Shown: positions 23,073-33,583 of the stretch, piece by piece
How the letters are laid out: the number at the start of each line of letters is the position of its first letter
Numbering within the stretch: the stretch's first letter is position 1
From: Scilla litardierei
Taxonomy: Eukaryota > Streptophyta > Magnoliopsida > Asparagales > Asparagaceae
Direction of reading: 5' to 3'
Length of the DNA stretch: 64,000 nt
Assembly (NCBI GenBank): GCA_030789695.1
Contig: CM061142.1
Coordinates: 48,301,987 to 48,365,986 of the forward strand
The notes under the pieces: generated by a model
The model's database searches: none
Told to the model about the DNA's origin: nothing
Seen by the model: only the letters and a program-made list of their open reading frames with translations
Made by a program: the position numbers and the translations under genes

Positions 23073-24163
23073 TGTTACGAGGTGGAACTCGCGTACAATG
23101 AATTTGTATTATGGGGAACCAAGGGCACGGTGGTTATATGGAAATGAGGGGTTAGGTAGGCTGTTTTACAGGTGATTAGTGGGATGAAGAGGTTGGATCC
23201 GTTGCCGGTGGAGCTCACAGGATCGTATCTCGTCGGACGTAGCTGAGGGAGGTCGGACGGCGGGGGGGGGGGGGGGGGGGGGGGTGACGCCAACTTTGGC
23301 CAAGGGGCGAGCTCTCCTGCAGCACGAACAACTCGTCAGAAGGGCGGGGTTGGGGTCCAACCCTTAGCCCCTCCGATGCCTAAGTCAGTAAAAGGGCTTA
23401 AATGGGGGGCTGGACACGCCGGCCGGACTGACTGTGTGTCCGCCTCGCGTGACGAGCTATAGGTGGGAGAACAAAGATATGGAGGACCTTTGCTCTCGTG
23501 TGTGAATAATGGAAGATGAGAGAATTTTCTAACCCCCTCTCCGTAAGAGGAGAGGGGGTATTTATACCTGACGGGTGATGACTAGGCGTGCTGAGCTGGC
23601 TTGGGTGTCAGCGGAAACTTCGGACGAGGACGTCGGGAACAGGAGTCCCTGATCTGCTTCTGTCAGGCGGCGCAACGGCCGAGGGGTGCTTTTGTCGGGA
23701 TGTCAGGGCCGAAAGCACTAACCGCCGGTCAGGTCAGCCGCCTGGGGGTGCTTTGTCAGACGGTCGGGTGACGTATGGGTTAGTCACGTCCTTATCCTAG
23801 GTTGTTTGTCGTTAGCGTCGAACTAAGGGTCTGGCTCACTTTTGGGCGCCGCGGTTCGCGGGAATCGAACGGGCCGATCCGGTCGGGGGTTGTCCGGTCC
23901 GGCCGCGCCCGCCAATAGGCCTGGCCTAGCTATACGACCGTCCCCTAACGCGCTCCCCCGGTGGGCCGGGCGGCCGCGGTTGTTCGCCTCGGCCGGTTGC
24001 AGTTGTTCGCCCCGGCCGTTTCGGGGAGTGCTGTAAGGCGCGCCTACCGCCGTGATGCCCCGGGTTTGCGGGGCAGCGGCCCTAATTGTTAATTGGTGAG
24101 CTAAAGGGGTATGTTAGCGGATCCGGGTGGGAGTTGGGCTACTATGACCTTTAGGTCGTAACA
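23073..24163 (-). mobile_element. 3' LTR of D
   Basis: Plus-strand ends TGTTACGAGG...GTCGTAACA. Contains a 23-nt G run (23262-23284). On the minus strand a TATA box TATAAATA (23559-23566) is followed at once by an inverted repeat CCCCCTCTCC/GGAGAGGGGG (23532-23557) that would form a hairpin in the leader RNA. Confidence 0.9.
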
Positions 24164-24176
24164 ATTGCCCCCGGCC
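24164..24176 (-). promoter_or_regulatory. Polypurine tract of D
   Basis: Minus-strand GGCCGGGGGCAAT directly before the 3' LTR; fixes the element's orientation. Confidence 0.75.
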
Positions 24177-24663
24177 TTCGAGTCTGAGGCGGTGGCCCGG
24201 CTCGGCTCGGAGGGCGAACCGAATCCAACATTTCGGACCCTCAATATGGGCCTTGGGCCCACCGGGTAGTGCCGGCGGCGGCTTCGGAATTCCCGCTTTA
24301 GTGGTCATTATTACGATTTGAAAAGGAGGCAGAGGAAAACGAAGCGTCTCTGCGATTGAGCTTGCGACATGTGGATGAGGTGACCCTCACGCCAGTCGAG
24401 GCGTCGGGGATGTCTCGATGGGCGTCGCGTGGCGAAAGTTTGACGGCCGAGATGGCCCGGGGGCCACCTGTGCCGCTAAAAAGGTTTGGGAGGCGGTCGA
24501 CGGGAATTTTTGTCTTTCTCCGATTCTCCTCCGGCGCTCGATTTTTTCATTTGGAGCTTGCTGGCTAACCTGTCCCTTTCGTCATCGGCCATCTTCTTCC
24601 GATCGCCTTCCAGGTTCAAGGGAGCAACAGGTAACAACAATTAATTTCCTTCCTTTCCGATCA

Positions 24664-26666
24664 ATGGATTCTCGATTTGAGATTGGAGGGGGTAGCCGGA
24701 TCAGGGAAGATGAGTCGGCGTTCGAGGGGGCGTCGCAGCCGGGGGTGCAGCGGACCAGGGAAAGATGGTCATGGTTATCCGTTGCCCCGAGAGATATTGA
24801 GTCCCCCCGACGTAGGTTGGATAGGATCAACATTCGGGAGATTCGTGTGCGGTTTGTGTGATAACCCTATGAGGTGCGGGTTCCCAGGTCGGAGGAAGCG
24901 GTGAGCTCACCGGGGAATAATGAGGTCGGGGTCTATGTCCGGTCCTTTGAGTTGGGGCTCCGCTTCCCGATCCACCCGTATTTGTTTCACTTGTTGAATT
25001 TCCTGGAGCTGCCGATATTCGCCCTAGCGCCCCGGTCCTGGGGCTTGCTAGTGGGGTTTGTCGTCTTGTGTCTTGCTTGCTCCTTGAGTCCCTCCTTGGC
25101 GTTGTTTCAGCATTTCTTCGTGGTTCAGAAGTGGGGGGTGTATCATCATGTTTACGCCAGGAGAGGGCGAGAACTCATCCTCGAGGTGCCTGATGATGTC
25201 GACGATTGGATGAGGGAGTTCGTCTTCGTGACAGTGCCAAGTGATGTGGCGCTGACATCGAATTGGGGGGCGCGGAATCTCTTCGTAAACGAAGGGGTGG
25301 AGCTGACCGGGGAGGATATTGCCAAAGCTCAGATTTTGAGGGAGCTGCCCGAGGAGTGTCGTCATTGGGCGAGTCTAACGCGGAGCAGTCAGCTCGCCCA
25401 GGATTTTTGGGCCATAGGTATCTTTGAAGTTTTGCAAACTTTGGGCTAGGCTCGCCCTGATTGTCTCTCTTTTCCTTTTGCAGGTGAAGACACGATGAGG
25501 GAGCCGGAGGAGTTGTCAGGTTCGGCCGGTGCCCCGACCTCGGGGGGTACTGATCCTCGCGGGAAAGGCAAGGGGGGGCTAGTGAGGCAGGATCCCCATA
25601 TCGTGGGGGCGGGCCCCCCCGGGGGAGAGATTGCACCCGGGACGGGCGACAGTCGGACAAGACCGCTCCGCTGGTGGGCCCGGCGAGGCTCGTCCTGAGG
25701 GCGTGCCCGCGCGAGGGGCCCGACCCTCCGTCCCCCCACGGGTTCCCGAGGTGGCCGCGCCCCGCCGGGCGCCTGTGGTTCAGAAGTGGCCATACGGGAT
25801 CCCTTCGTGGGAAATGGGGGCGTCGTCGAGTCAAGCATGTGAGAGCGCTCTCGTTCGCTTTAAGAGGACCCGAGAAGAGGTCGAGGCGTACCCTGATGAC
25901 CATCTCCGCAAGTTTCCCTTTCGAGTCAGCCGCGACGAGTCAGTGTTCGAAGATGCGGGAGTGGCGGCGCGCCTCGCCGAGTACTGCGGGTTGCCGCGCG
26001 ATCGTGAGTCGTTGGCTCGCGTGGGGGCGGAGCGGCTATGTGGCTCGGCTATATGGCACGTCGTACAGGTAAGGCGGCTTTCCCTACTTGCACGCCGGCT
26101 TTGTGCGCCCGTGTCTCACTGATTCAAGGTTTATGTAGATGCTTACGAACATGCTAGCTCTGCGGGGCCGTCCCTCAACGGTCGCCACCAGGGCGGCCCT
26201 GCGTGAAGCGAAAGAGAACCTAGGCGAGGTTAGGGAGAAGCTGAGGGACACGGAGGCGGAGCTCGAGAGGGTTAGGGCAGCCCACGGCGTGGAGAAGGGG
26301 CGGGCTGCGTACTTCGATTCGTCCAAAGCAGCGATCGAGAAGCAGCTTCAAGAAATAACGAGAGAGAGGGATGATATCCGGGCGAAATATACCTCGGAAG
26401 TTGTCAGCAAGGAGTCTGTGATCGGGTTACAGAGGCAGCAGATTGAGGACCTAAAGGTAGCTCTGGCGGCCGAGAAGAGGGAGAAAGGTCTAGCGGTGCG
26501 GCGACTGGAGGATAAGCGGGACGCTGAGGGCAAACTGGTCGAAGCCGCTATCCGCCGGTATCATGACGAGCATGTTGTGCCGATGCTGCAAGAGGCTAAG
26601 GAGGCGGCGATTCGGCAAGTGGTTAAGGAGGTGAGGGATCAGCCGGTCGAGAAGCGGCGCCGATAG
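24664..26666 (+). pseudogene. Antisense accessory gene 1 of D (Transposase_28-like), frameshifted
   Basis: Lies opposite to D's gag, between gag and 3' LTR. Aligning it with gene 2 gives three exons: 24664-25417, 25484-26068 and 26139-26666, with GT...AG introns of 66 and 70 bp at the same relative places. Exon 1 holds a domain starting VGVYVRSFELGLRFPIHPY, typical of Pfam 'putative gypsy type transposon' (PF04195); exon 2 has a Pro/Gly-rich linker and ESVFEDAGVAARL; exon 3 is a long Glu/Arg-rich coiled coil. A frame break with two stops near 24860 and another within about 25631-25698 suggest it is dead. Function unknown; antisense extra ORFs are known in the Tat lineage. Confidence 0.65.
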
Positions 26667-27050
26667 AAACGCGGGTTCAGGGAGGGCCGTACCTTCTCGT
26701 GATAGGGTTATGAACGATGTGTTGTTGTAGTGGGTGGACAGTCAAATGTCCAATGTACGGGTTAGCGGTTTGAGTAAATAAATTATGATGATGATTTTTT
26801 TGTGCCAAACTGTATTCATATACGGTTTGACCGTAGAATGTACGATTTGTGCGGGATGTGATTGCCCCCAACTTCGCTCTGCCGGGGTTTCCGGTAGAGG
26901 GGAGTTGAGATGAGTCGTGGTTTGTGTCAGTTCGGTCGGGAGCCCGTGCCAAGTGTTGGGATTGAGGTGCATATGAGGTGAGCAGCGCGCTCATGTGCCG
27001 GCCGGGCCGAAGGAGAGCGGAAGTGTCACTGATACGAAGGAAGCTCGTGC
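26667..27050 (+). other. Spacer between the two antisense genes of D
   Basis: Follows the stop of gene 1. Moderately A/T-rich near 26760-26850, then GC-rich. No gene seen. Confidence 0.5.
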
Positions 27051-27262
27051 TTTGGCCGGACTGATGAGTGTTAGACCAAATATTGGGTCAAACGCTGACC
27101 GTGTTTTGGCCGGACTGTTGGAGGCCGGACCAAATCTTGGATATAGCGCAGATTTCACGCTTGGGCCGGACTGTCTGGGGCCGGACCGAATCTTGGATCT
27201 GGCGTCGATTCTATGTTTTGGCCGGACTGTCGGAGGCCGGACCAAATCTTGAATCTAGCGGC
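27051..27262. repeat. Four-copy about 55-bp repeat upstream of antisense gene 2
   Basis: TTTGGCCGGACTG recurs near 27052, 27106, 27162 and 27218, each time followed by a GGCCGGACCAAATCTTGG-like half and a spacer of about 20 bp. Copies are imperfect. The unit contains an imperfect inverted pair (GGCCGGAC / TGGCCGGA). Confidence 0.75.
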
Positions 27263-27339
27263 GATATCGAGGGGTAATTTCAAAAGAGGGTAATCATTTT
27301 GCAGGGATTTGGGCGGGATTTGATGGCGGTCGTCTGACT

Positions 27340-27547
27340 TGACGTCATCCTGGCGAATCGTCGGAGGGCGGGAACCGAGGCGGCCCGACCGCTGTGGTGT
27401 CGACGCGTGGCGCAACTGACGGTTTTGACAGGACGTGAAGCGTCCGAACACGTGGGTTGGCGATGGACCGGACCCAGATGGGTGACGCGTGTCGCGGGAT
27501 CGACGGTCACGATGATGATGCTTTGCGGGAGCGCTTTAAAGATATAT
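27340..27547 (+). promoter_or_regulatory. Candidate promoter of antisense gene 2
   Basis: TGACGTCA (27340-27347) and a G-box CACGTG (27449-27454), both plant bZIP/bHLH-type sites, lie upstream of a TATA-like TTTAAAGATATA (27536-27547). The ATG of gene 2 is 155 bp downstream at 27702. Arrangement seen in the sequence; promoter activity is inferred. Confidence 0.45.
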
Positions 27548-27701
27548 TGCCTGTGGGGGGTAGAGAGGTTGAATGTTGAGGAGCTAGGGCTTGTAAGAGG
27601 TTTAAGAATCCTTTCAAGAGTCGTTCTCGTAGGAGCGGACGGCGGAGCAACACGAGAGGCCGAGGCGACATCACTCGTAAGGTAAGACGCCAATTTGACT
27701 A

Positions 27702-29890
27702 ATGTCTTCCTCGATGTCGCCGATTCAGGGTCAGGGTTCTGGGGTAGTTGGGGAAGGGAGTTCCGCCGCGGAGACTGGAAGGGTGCCCGTCGAGATTGCG
27801 GGGGTGAAGTCGGTGCTGAAGAAATCCATTGGGGAGATCTTCACGAAGTACGTCAGGCCGCCATATTCGGTTCGTGAACCGGAGCCGCAGGAAAGGGTGT
27901 GTTTTGCGGGTGACCGGGAGGTTGGAGTATATGTTTCTTCATTTGAGCAGGGTTTGCGCTTTCCCCCTCATCCGTTCGTGCTGGAAGTGTTGAACTTCCT
28001 GGAGCTGCCTCTCCATCGCCTGATGCCCAATGCCATAAGTGCCATTGTGGGGTTCTTGGTGCTGTGCTTGAGCAACCAGGTTCGCCCGTCGCTGTCCTTA
28101 TTTCGACACTTCTTCTCGGTCAAGAGGTTGGGGTCGGGCTACTATCTGTCCGCGAAGAGGACTCATCCGCTCATCAGGGGTTTGCCTAGAAAAATTAAGT
28201 TTTGGCGTCATCAGTATGTGTTTGTGGAGGTGCCGGAGGAGGTGTTGATAAGGTCTGACTGGGCAGAGCTGAATCCCGAGGCGAGGGAGGTGGTGGAATT
28301 GGGGGACGAGGAGAAGTTGGTGGCCCAGATTTAAATGGCTATACCAGCAGAGGGCCGAGATTATCGGACGCTATCTCGGGCTGAGATGATAACGGCCTAT
28401 ATATGGCCCGAAGGTACAAAAGATTTGGGTGTTCCGGCACCTGATATGCTTACGCTGAACTTTCTCTCTTTGGCAGGTGGCACGATGAGTCTATCCCTTG
28501 AGGAGATGATGCGGAGGGCTGCGGATCAGGCGGGGCGATCGTCGGCAAGAGGTGGACCCAAGAGGGCGCGAGCGGAAGGAGGGGCTGGGAGTTCGACTGG
28601 GGTGCCAGCGTCAACGAAGAGGAGGAAGAGGTCGGCGAAGTCGTCAGGGCATGACACGCCAGGGGAAAGCGGTCCGATGGATGGCGGAGCTGGGGGTGGC
28701 GTGGAGAGTCCCATCATCGACCTGGAGGGCGGCGATGAAGGGTCGACCGGGGGAGGGGCGGAACTGCCCCGAACGAGATCGCCTAGCCCCATGGCGCCCG
28801 CCGGGGGGGAGGGGGCGGATCCTAGCGGTCAGTCGCATAGGGCCGAGGCGTCGAGTGGCCCGACCGGATCAGGAGGATGGGACCCATGGCCTTATGGTTG
28901 TCCCATGTTTGGCCTCGAGAGAGCGCCCACCGACCCCCACTGTGAGGCAGCATTGGCCAAGTTTAAGGCCAAGAGGACCGATGTCGAGGGGTATCCCGAA
29001 GGGCTGCTTCATCGGGCGCCGTACAAAGTGGCGAACAATGAGTCCGTGTTTGAGGATGGGAGCGTGGCGGCGAGGCTGGTGGAGAACATCTTCCTGCCTC
29101 GCGATAGGGTGGCGCTGGAAGCGGTGGAGCCTGAGGGTCTGTGCGGGACCGTGGTGATGCATGGCGTCCAGGTATGTTATGTGAGACGGGTGGCGCATTT
29201 CGTTGGGTTTTAGGGGACGTCCTAAATGTGTTTATTGTTCGGCGTTTCTTTACGCAGATTCTCAACTTGATGCTCGGGATGATGCGACACGTGCCGGCCA
29301 TACATAAGGCGGAAGGCGCCGTGGCTAGAATGGTAGCCGAGGTCGATGCCGTTTGTAAGAGAGCCGGCGAGGACCTGGAGAAGGAGAGGGAGCGGGGCAG
29401 CCGATATGAGGCTGAAGTAGAGCGCCTGAATAAGGTCGTGTCCGATTATGAGCAGAGGGCGACCGAGGCTGGAGAGAGAGCGAAGGAGCTGGAGGGGGCC
29501 CTTCGGAGGGAGGAGGCTCGTTCGGAGGATCTAGCGGGGCGTGCCCAGGCCGCCGAGGAGGAGTTGGCCCGTAGGGTCGAGGAATTCAGGACGTATCAGG
29601 AGACAACTGTCATACCCGCCCTTACCAAGTCGATGGTAGAGGGCATAAGGAAGGGCCGCGTGGAGGGATGGGATGACTGCCTGGCTCGGATGAAGGAGAA
29701 GGCGGCTGGCCTGGTCCCGCCGATAGAGGTGGATCTTGACGGTCTCGTCGCGAGCGGCGGCGAGGAGGGGGATGGAGACGAGGAGGGGGAGGAGCAAGAG
29801 GACGAGGAGGGTGACGAGCCAGAGGGCGGCGGGGCGGTGGGGGATTCTACGGAGGGAGAGGGCGTCGTGATTGGCGGGGGCGCCTTGTAG
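27702..29890 (+). pseudogene. Antisense accessory gene 2 of D (Transposase_28-like), one in-frame stop
   Basis: Three exons fit: 27702-28413, 28477-29171 and 29258-29890, about 680 codons. The first intron (63 bp, phase 1) keeps the frame even if unspliced; the second (86 bp, phase 0) ends TTTACGCAG. Exon 1 has a PF04195-like domain (VGVYVSSFEQGLRFPPHPF, about residues 70-200). Exon 2 has a basic KRRKRSAKS stretch that could be a nuclear signal, a low-complexity linker and NESVFEDGSVAARLVEN. Exon 3 is a coiled coil with a very acidic C-terminus (EEGDGDEEGEEQEDEEGDE). A single TAA at 28332-28334 interrupts otherwise continuous homology to gene 1. Clearly a paralogue of gene 1; function unknown. 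Confidence 0.7.
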
Positions 29891-31371
29891 TTTTGTGTAG
29901 GCCCCCCCTTGTATATTTTTTTTAAAAAATGAAAGGAAGTAATGGTTCGCCTGACTCGCCCCCGCCTTTTTTGGATTTTCCGCCTATGTATGCATAGATT
30001 TACTTCTTAGCATTACGCCTTGGTGCGGACGTTTCTATCTTGGTGTAGGATGAATTGTGTCGAGTCCCTTTATTTCGCGTAGGGCGCCCGAGAGATTTAC
30101 AGTGGGGTCGCCTCCCTTTTCGTAGGTTTGTTTGAGTTTAGGTCTATCCGAGCTATGACTAGCGGTTAACCGGCATTTGCCATTGGCCTTTTCATCGGCT
30201 ATTAGTGAAAGTTTAATAAAACGGGGTCGCCCTATGGGCGTAACGTTGAAACGGCCCGAAGGCGTAACAATGTAGCGGCCCGTATGCGTAACATTGTATC
30301 GGTCTAGGTAGGTTGAGGTTCCCATCGCAGCTGTCCCGCCTTTCTCTGGTGTTATGCCCCTGATATGGGGCGTGGAGTGGATTTAGCGGGTTCTGCCTCG
30401 GCGGAGGGGCGGGTGGTCGCGTCGGAGCCAGGCAGTGGCTTTGGCCTTCGATCCCAGAATTGGGGGGAGAGGGAGTCCTTGGTGGTTGTTCTATCCCAAG
30501 GGGCCCTGTTGATCGCCCCGTCCGGAGTCTCTGCGTGGTAGGCTCGTAGGGGCGTGGGCCGCCGCCCCCCTGTGCGGCCTCCTGGCGTAAGCGGCCCGGG
30601 GAAGGCCGATGAGTGGAAGGGGGGCGCTGCAGGTGTAAGTGGAATAGCCAGTTGGGTTGGGCCGGCGCTCGGGGACGCGTTCCCCTCGGTTGGGGCGCCG
30701 CGGGCGGCTGCCGGGGTGCCCGGCAGGGTGATTTGGCAGGTCTGTCCCCTCCATTGGGTTGTCTGCCAACCGCGACTGCGTACGAAGGGCGTCCGTGGAG
30801 AGGGCTGGTATGTCATTGGAGCTCCGGTTCCCCTGCCTTAAGTTGTCTAATGGAAGGAGAGGAGCAGCTGGCTGAGCAACCGCCGTGTAAGGGGAATATC
30901 CTGTTGAAGAATCGCTTATTTTGGAGGTCGATGAAGCTCGCATTTTCCGCGTATGTTGAGGGAGAGATGGCGTCAAAACGATTAATCTTTCTGCACATCC
31001 TTCCCCTCGCCTTTCTTCCCCTCCTCAAGGAAGTAGGGGGGGTTTATAAAGGTGGATTTCCGCCCTTATTTATTCTCTGGCGAGAGTCGGGGCCGTATTG
31101 GAATTTCGTTCTTAGGGGGTGGGGCGTTCCCGATGGGCGACAGGTGATGTGACCCCTCAGGCATGCATGCCATTTGTCAGTGGTGTCGGTCCCGAGTGTC
31201 CTTTTCGGGTGGATAGGTCAACTCGGGTGCCGGCTTTATGGGGGGTCAGGCGTCGGTGTCTGCGTTGGAGTCGCCTCGATTCGGGGTCCTTGAGTAGCTT
31301 CCCGAGGTTTGAGAGAAGGGGTGATGGGCCCCTTCGGGAGAGAGCGGGTATTGGTTTGTCGGGTATCCCAC
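29891..31371. other. Unassigned part of D
   Basis: Between antisense gene 2 and the tandem array. It starts with the gene 2 3' flank (T-rich then poly-A near 29917-29932). Three 25-bp-spaced GCGTAAC repeats lie at 30235-30300 (GCGTAACGTTGAAACGGCCC and relatives). The remainder is GC-rich with overlapping low-complexity frames on both strands; I recognise no protein. Confidence 0.5.
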
Positions 31372-33447
31372 CTAATGCGCTCCGGGTCGGGTGGCCAAGC
31401 TTAGGGAACTTGCTCCGAAGGTCTTCTTGGGGGGGGGGGGGGAACTTGCTCCGTAGCTCGGCCCGTGCCCCTCTCTGGTTTGGGTGGCGAGGTCTAGGCC
31501 TGCCCCGGAGTCTTTGAGAGGGGGGGTAAGGGGTCGTCGCCTCCCCGCAACCACTATAGTCGGACGGGTATTGGGCCGTCGCCTACCCCGCATATGGCGC
31601 TCCGGTTTGGGTGGCCAAGCTCAGGGAACTTGCCCCGGAGGTCTTCCTGGGGGGGGAGCGAGTACGCAGCTCGGCCCGTGCCCCTCTCCGGTTTGGGTGG
31701 CGAGGACCAGGCCTGCCCCGGAGTCTTTGAGAGGGGGGGTATGGGGCCGTTGCCTCCCCGCAACCTCTATAGTCGGACGGGTATTGGGCCGTCGCCTACC
31801 CCGCATATGGCGCTCCGGTTTGGGTGGCCAAGCTCAGGGAACTTGCCCCGGAGGTCTTCCTGGGGGGGAGCGAGTACGCAGCTCGGCCCGTGCCCCTCTC
31901 CGGTTTGGGTGGCGAGGACTAGTCCTGCCCCGGAGTCTTTGAGAGGGGGGGTATGGGGCCGTCGCCTCCCCGCAACCTCTATAGTCGGACGGGTATTGGG
32001 CCGTCGCCTACCCCGCATATGGCGCTCCGGTTTGGGTGGCCAAGCTCAGGGAACTTGCCCCGGAGGTCTTCCTGGGGGGGGAGCGAGTACGCAGCTCGGC
32101 CCATGCCCCTCTCCGGTTTGGGTGGCGAGGACCAGGCCTGCCCCGGAGTCTTTGAGAGAGGGGGGTATGGGGCCGTCGCCTCCCCACAACCTCTATAGTC
32201 GGACGGGTATTGGGCCGTCGCCTACCCTGCATATGGCGCTCCGGTTTTGGTGGCCAAGCTCAGGGAACTTGCCCCGGAGGTCTTCCTGGGGGGGAGCGAG
32301 TACGCAGCTCGGCCCGTGCCCCTCTCCGGTTTGGATGGCGAGGACTAGTCCTGCCCCGGAGTCTTTGAGAGGGGGGTATGGGGCCGTCGCCTCCCCGCAA
32401 CCTCTATAGTCGGACGGGTATTGGGCCGTCGCCTACCCCGCATATGGCGCTCCGGTTTGGGTGGCCAAGCTCAGGGAACTTGCCCCGGAGGACTTCCTGG
32501 GGGGGGGGGAGCGAGTACGCAGCTCGGCCCGTGCCCCTCTCCGGTTTGGGTGGCGAGGACCAGGCCTGCCCCGAAGTCTTTGAGAGGGGGGGGGTATGGG
32601 GCCGTCGCCTCCCCGCAACCTCTATAGTCGGACGGGTATTGGGCCGTCGCCTACCCCGCATATGGCGCTCCGGTTTGGGTGGCCAAGCTCAGGGAACTTG
32701 CCCCGGAGGTCTTCCTGGGGGGGGAGCGAGTACGCAGCTCGGCCCGTGCCCCTCTCCGGTTTGGGTGGCGAGGACTAGTCCTGCCCCGGAGTCTTTGAGA
32801 GGGGGGGTATGGGGCCGTCGCCTCCCCGCAACCTCTATAGTCGGACGGGTATTGGGCCGTCGCCTACCCCGCATATGGCGCTCCGGTTTGGGTGGCCAAG
32901 CTCAGGGAACTTGCCCCAGAGGTCTTCCTGGGGGGGGAGCGAGTACGCAGCTCGGCCCGTGCCCCTCTCCGGTTTTGGTGGCGAGGACTAGTCCTGCCCC
33001 GGAGTCTTTGAGAGGGGGGGTATGGGGCCGTCGCCTCCCCGCAACCTCTATAGTCGGACGGGTATTGGGCCGTCGCCTACCCCGCATATGGCGCTCCGGT
33101 TTGGGTGGCCAAGCTCAGGGAACTTGCCCCGGAGGTCTTCCTGGGGGGGAGCGAGTACGCAGCTCGGCCCGTGCCCCTCTCCGGTTTGGGTGGCGAGGAC
33201 CAGGCCTGCCCCATAGTCTTTGAGAGGGGGGGGGGGGTATGGGGCCGTCGCCTCCCCGCAACCTCTATAGTCGGACGGGTATTGGGCCGTCGCCTACCCC
33301 GCATATGGCGCTCCGGTTTGGGTGGCCAAGCTCAGGGAACTTGCCCCGGAGGTCTTCCTGGGGGGAGCGAGTACGCAGCTCGGCCCGTGCCCCTCTCCGG
33401 TTTGGGTGGCGAGGACTAGTCCTGCCCCGGAGTCTTTGAGAGGGGGG
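31372..33447. repeat. Tandem array of about ten 213-bp units in D
   Basis: The landmark CATATGGCGCTCCGG recurs at 31591, 31804, 32016, 32230, 32441, 32659, 32872, 33085 and 33302 (spacing 211-218 bp), with a diverged unit before and a partial last unit ending at 33447. Units are nearly identical; length differences lie mostly in G runs after CTTCCTG and GAGTCTTTGAGA. Because the period is near a multiple of three, long reading frames run through the array on both strands; they are consequences of the repeat. Such arrays in the 3' untranslated part of Tat/Ogre elements are known sources of satellite DNA. Confidence 0.95.
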
Positions 33448-33583
33448 AACTGAAATTGTCATGCAGAAAAAGGCGAAATTTGAAGACAAAAAAGGAGGGA
33501 ACAAGGTGTTTCGTTCATGACTTACAGCTCCCGGTTATGCCATGACCGGCGCACCGCGCCCCTTGGAGTCATTAGTCCGTCCT

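Noticed and set aside
30352..31517. Several 130-180 codon frames in the GC-rich part of D
   Set aside because: Overlapping frames on both strands, low complexity, no similarity that I recognise.
31594..33223. Two frames of about 270-280 codons through the 213-bp array
   Set aside because: They exist because the repeat period is near a multiple of three; similar frames occur on the other strand and frame is lost wherever G runs change length.
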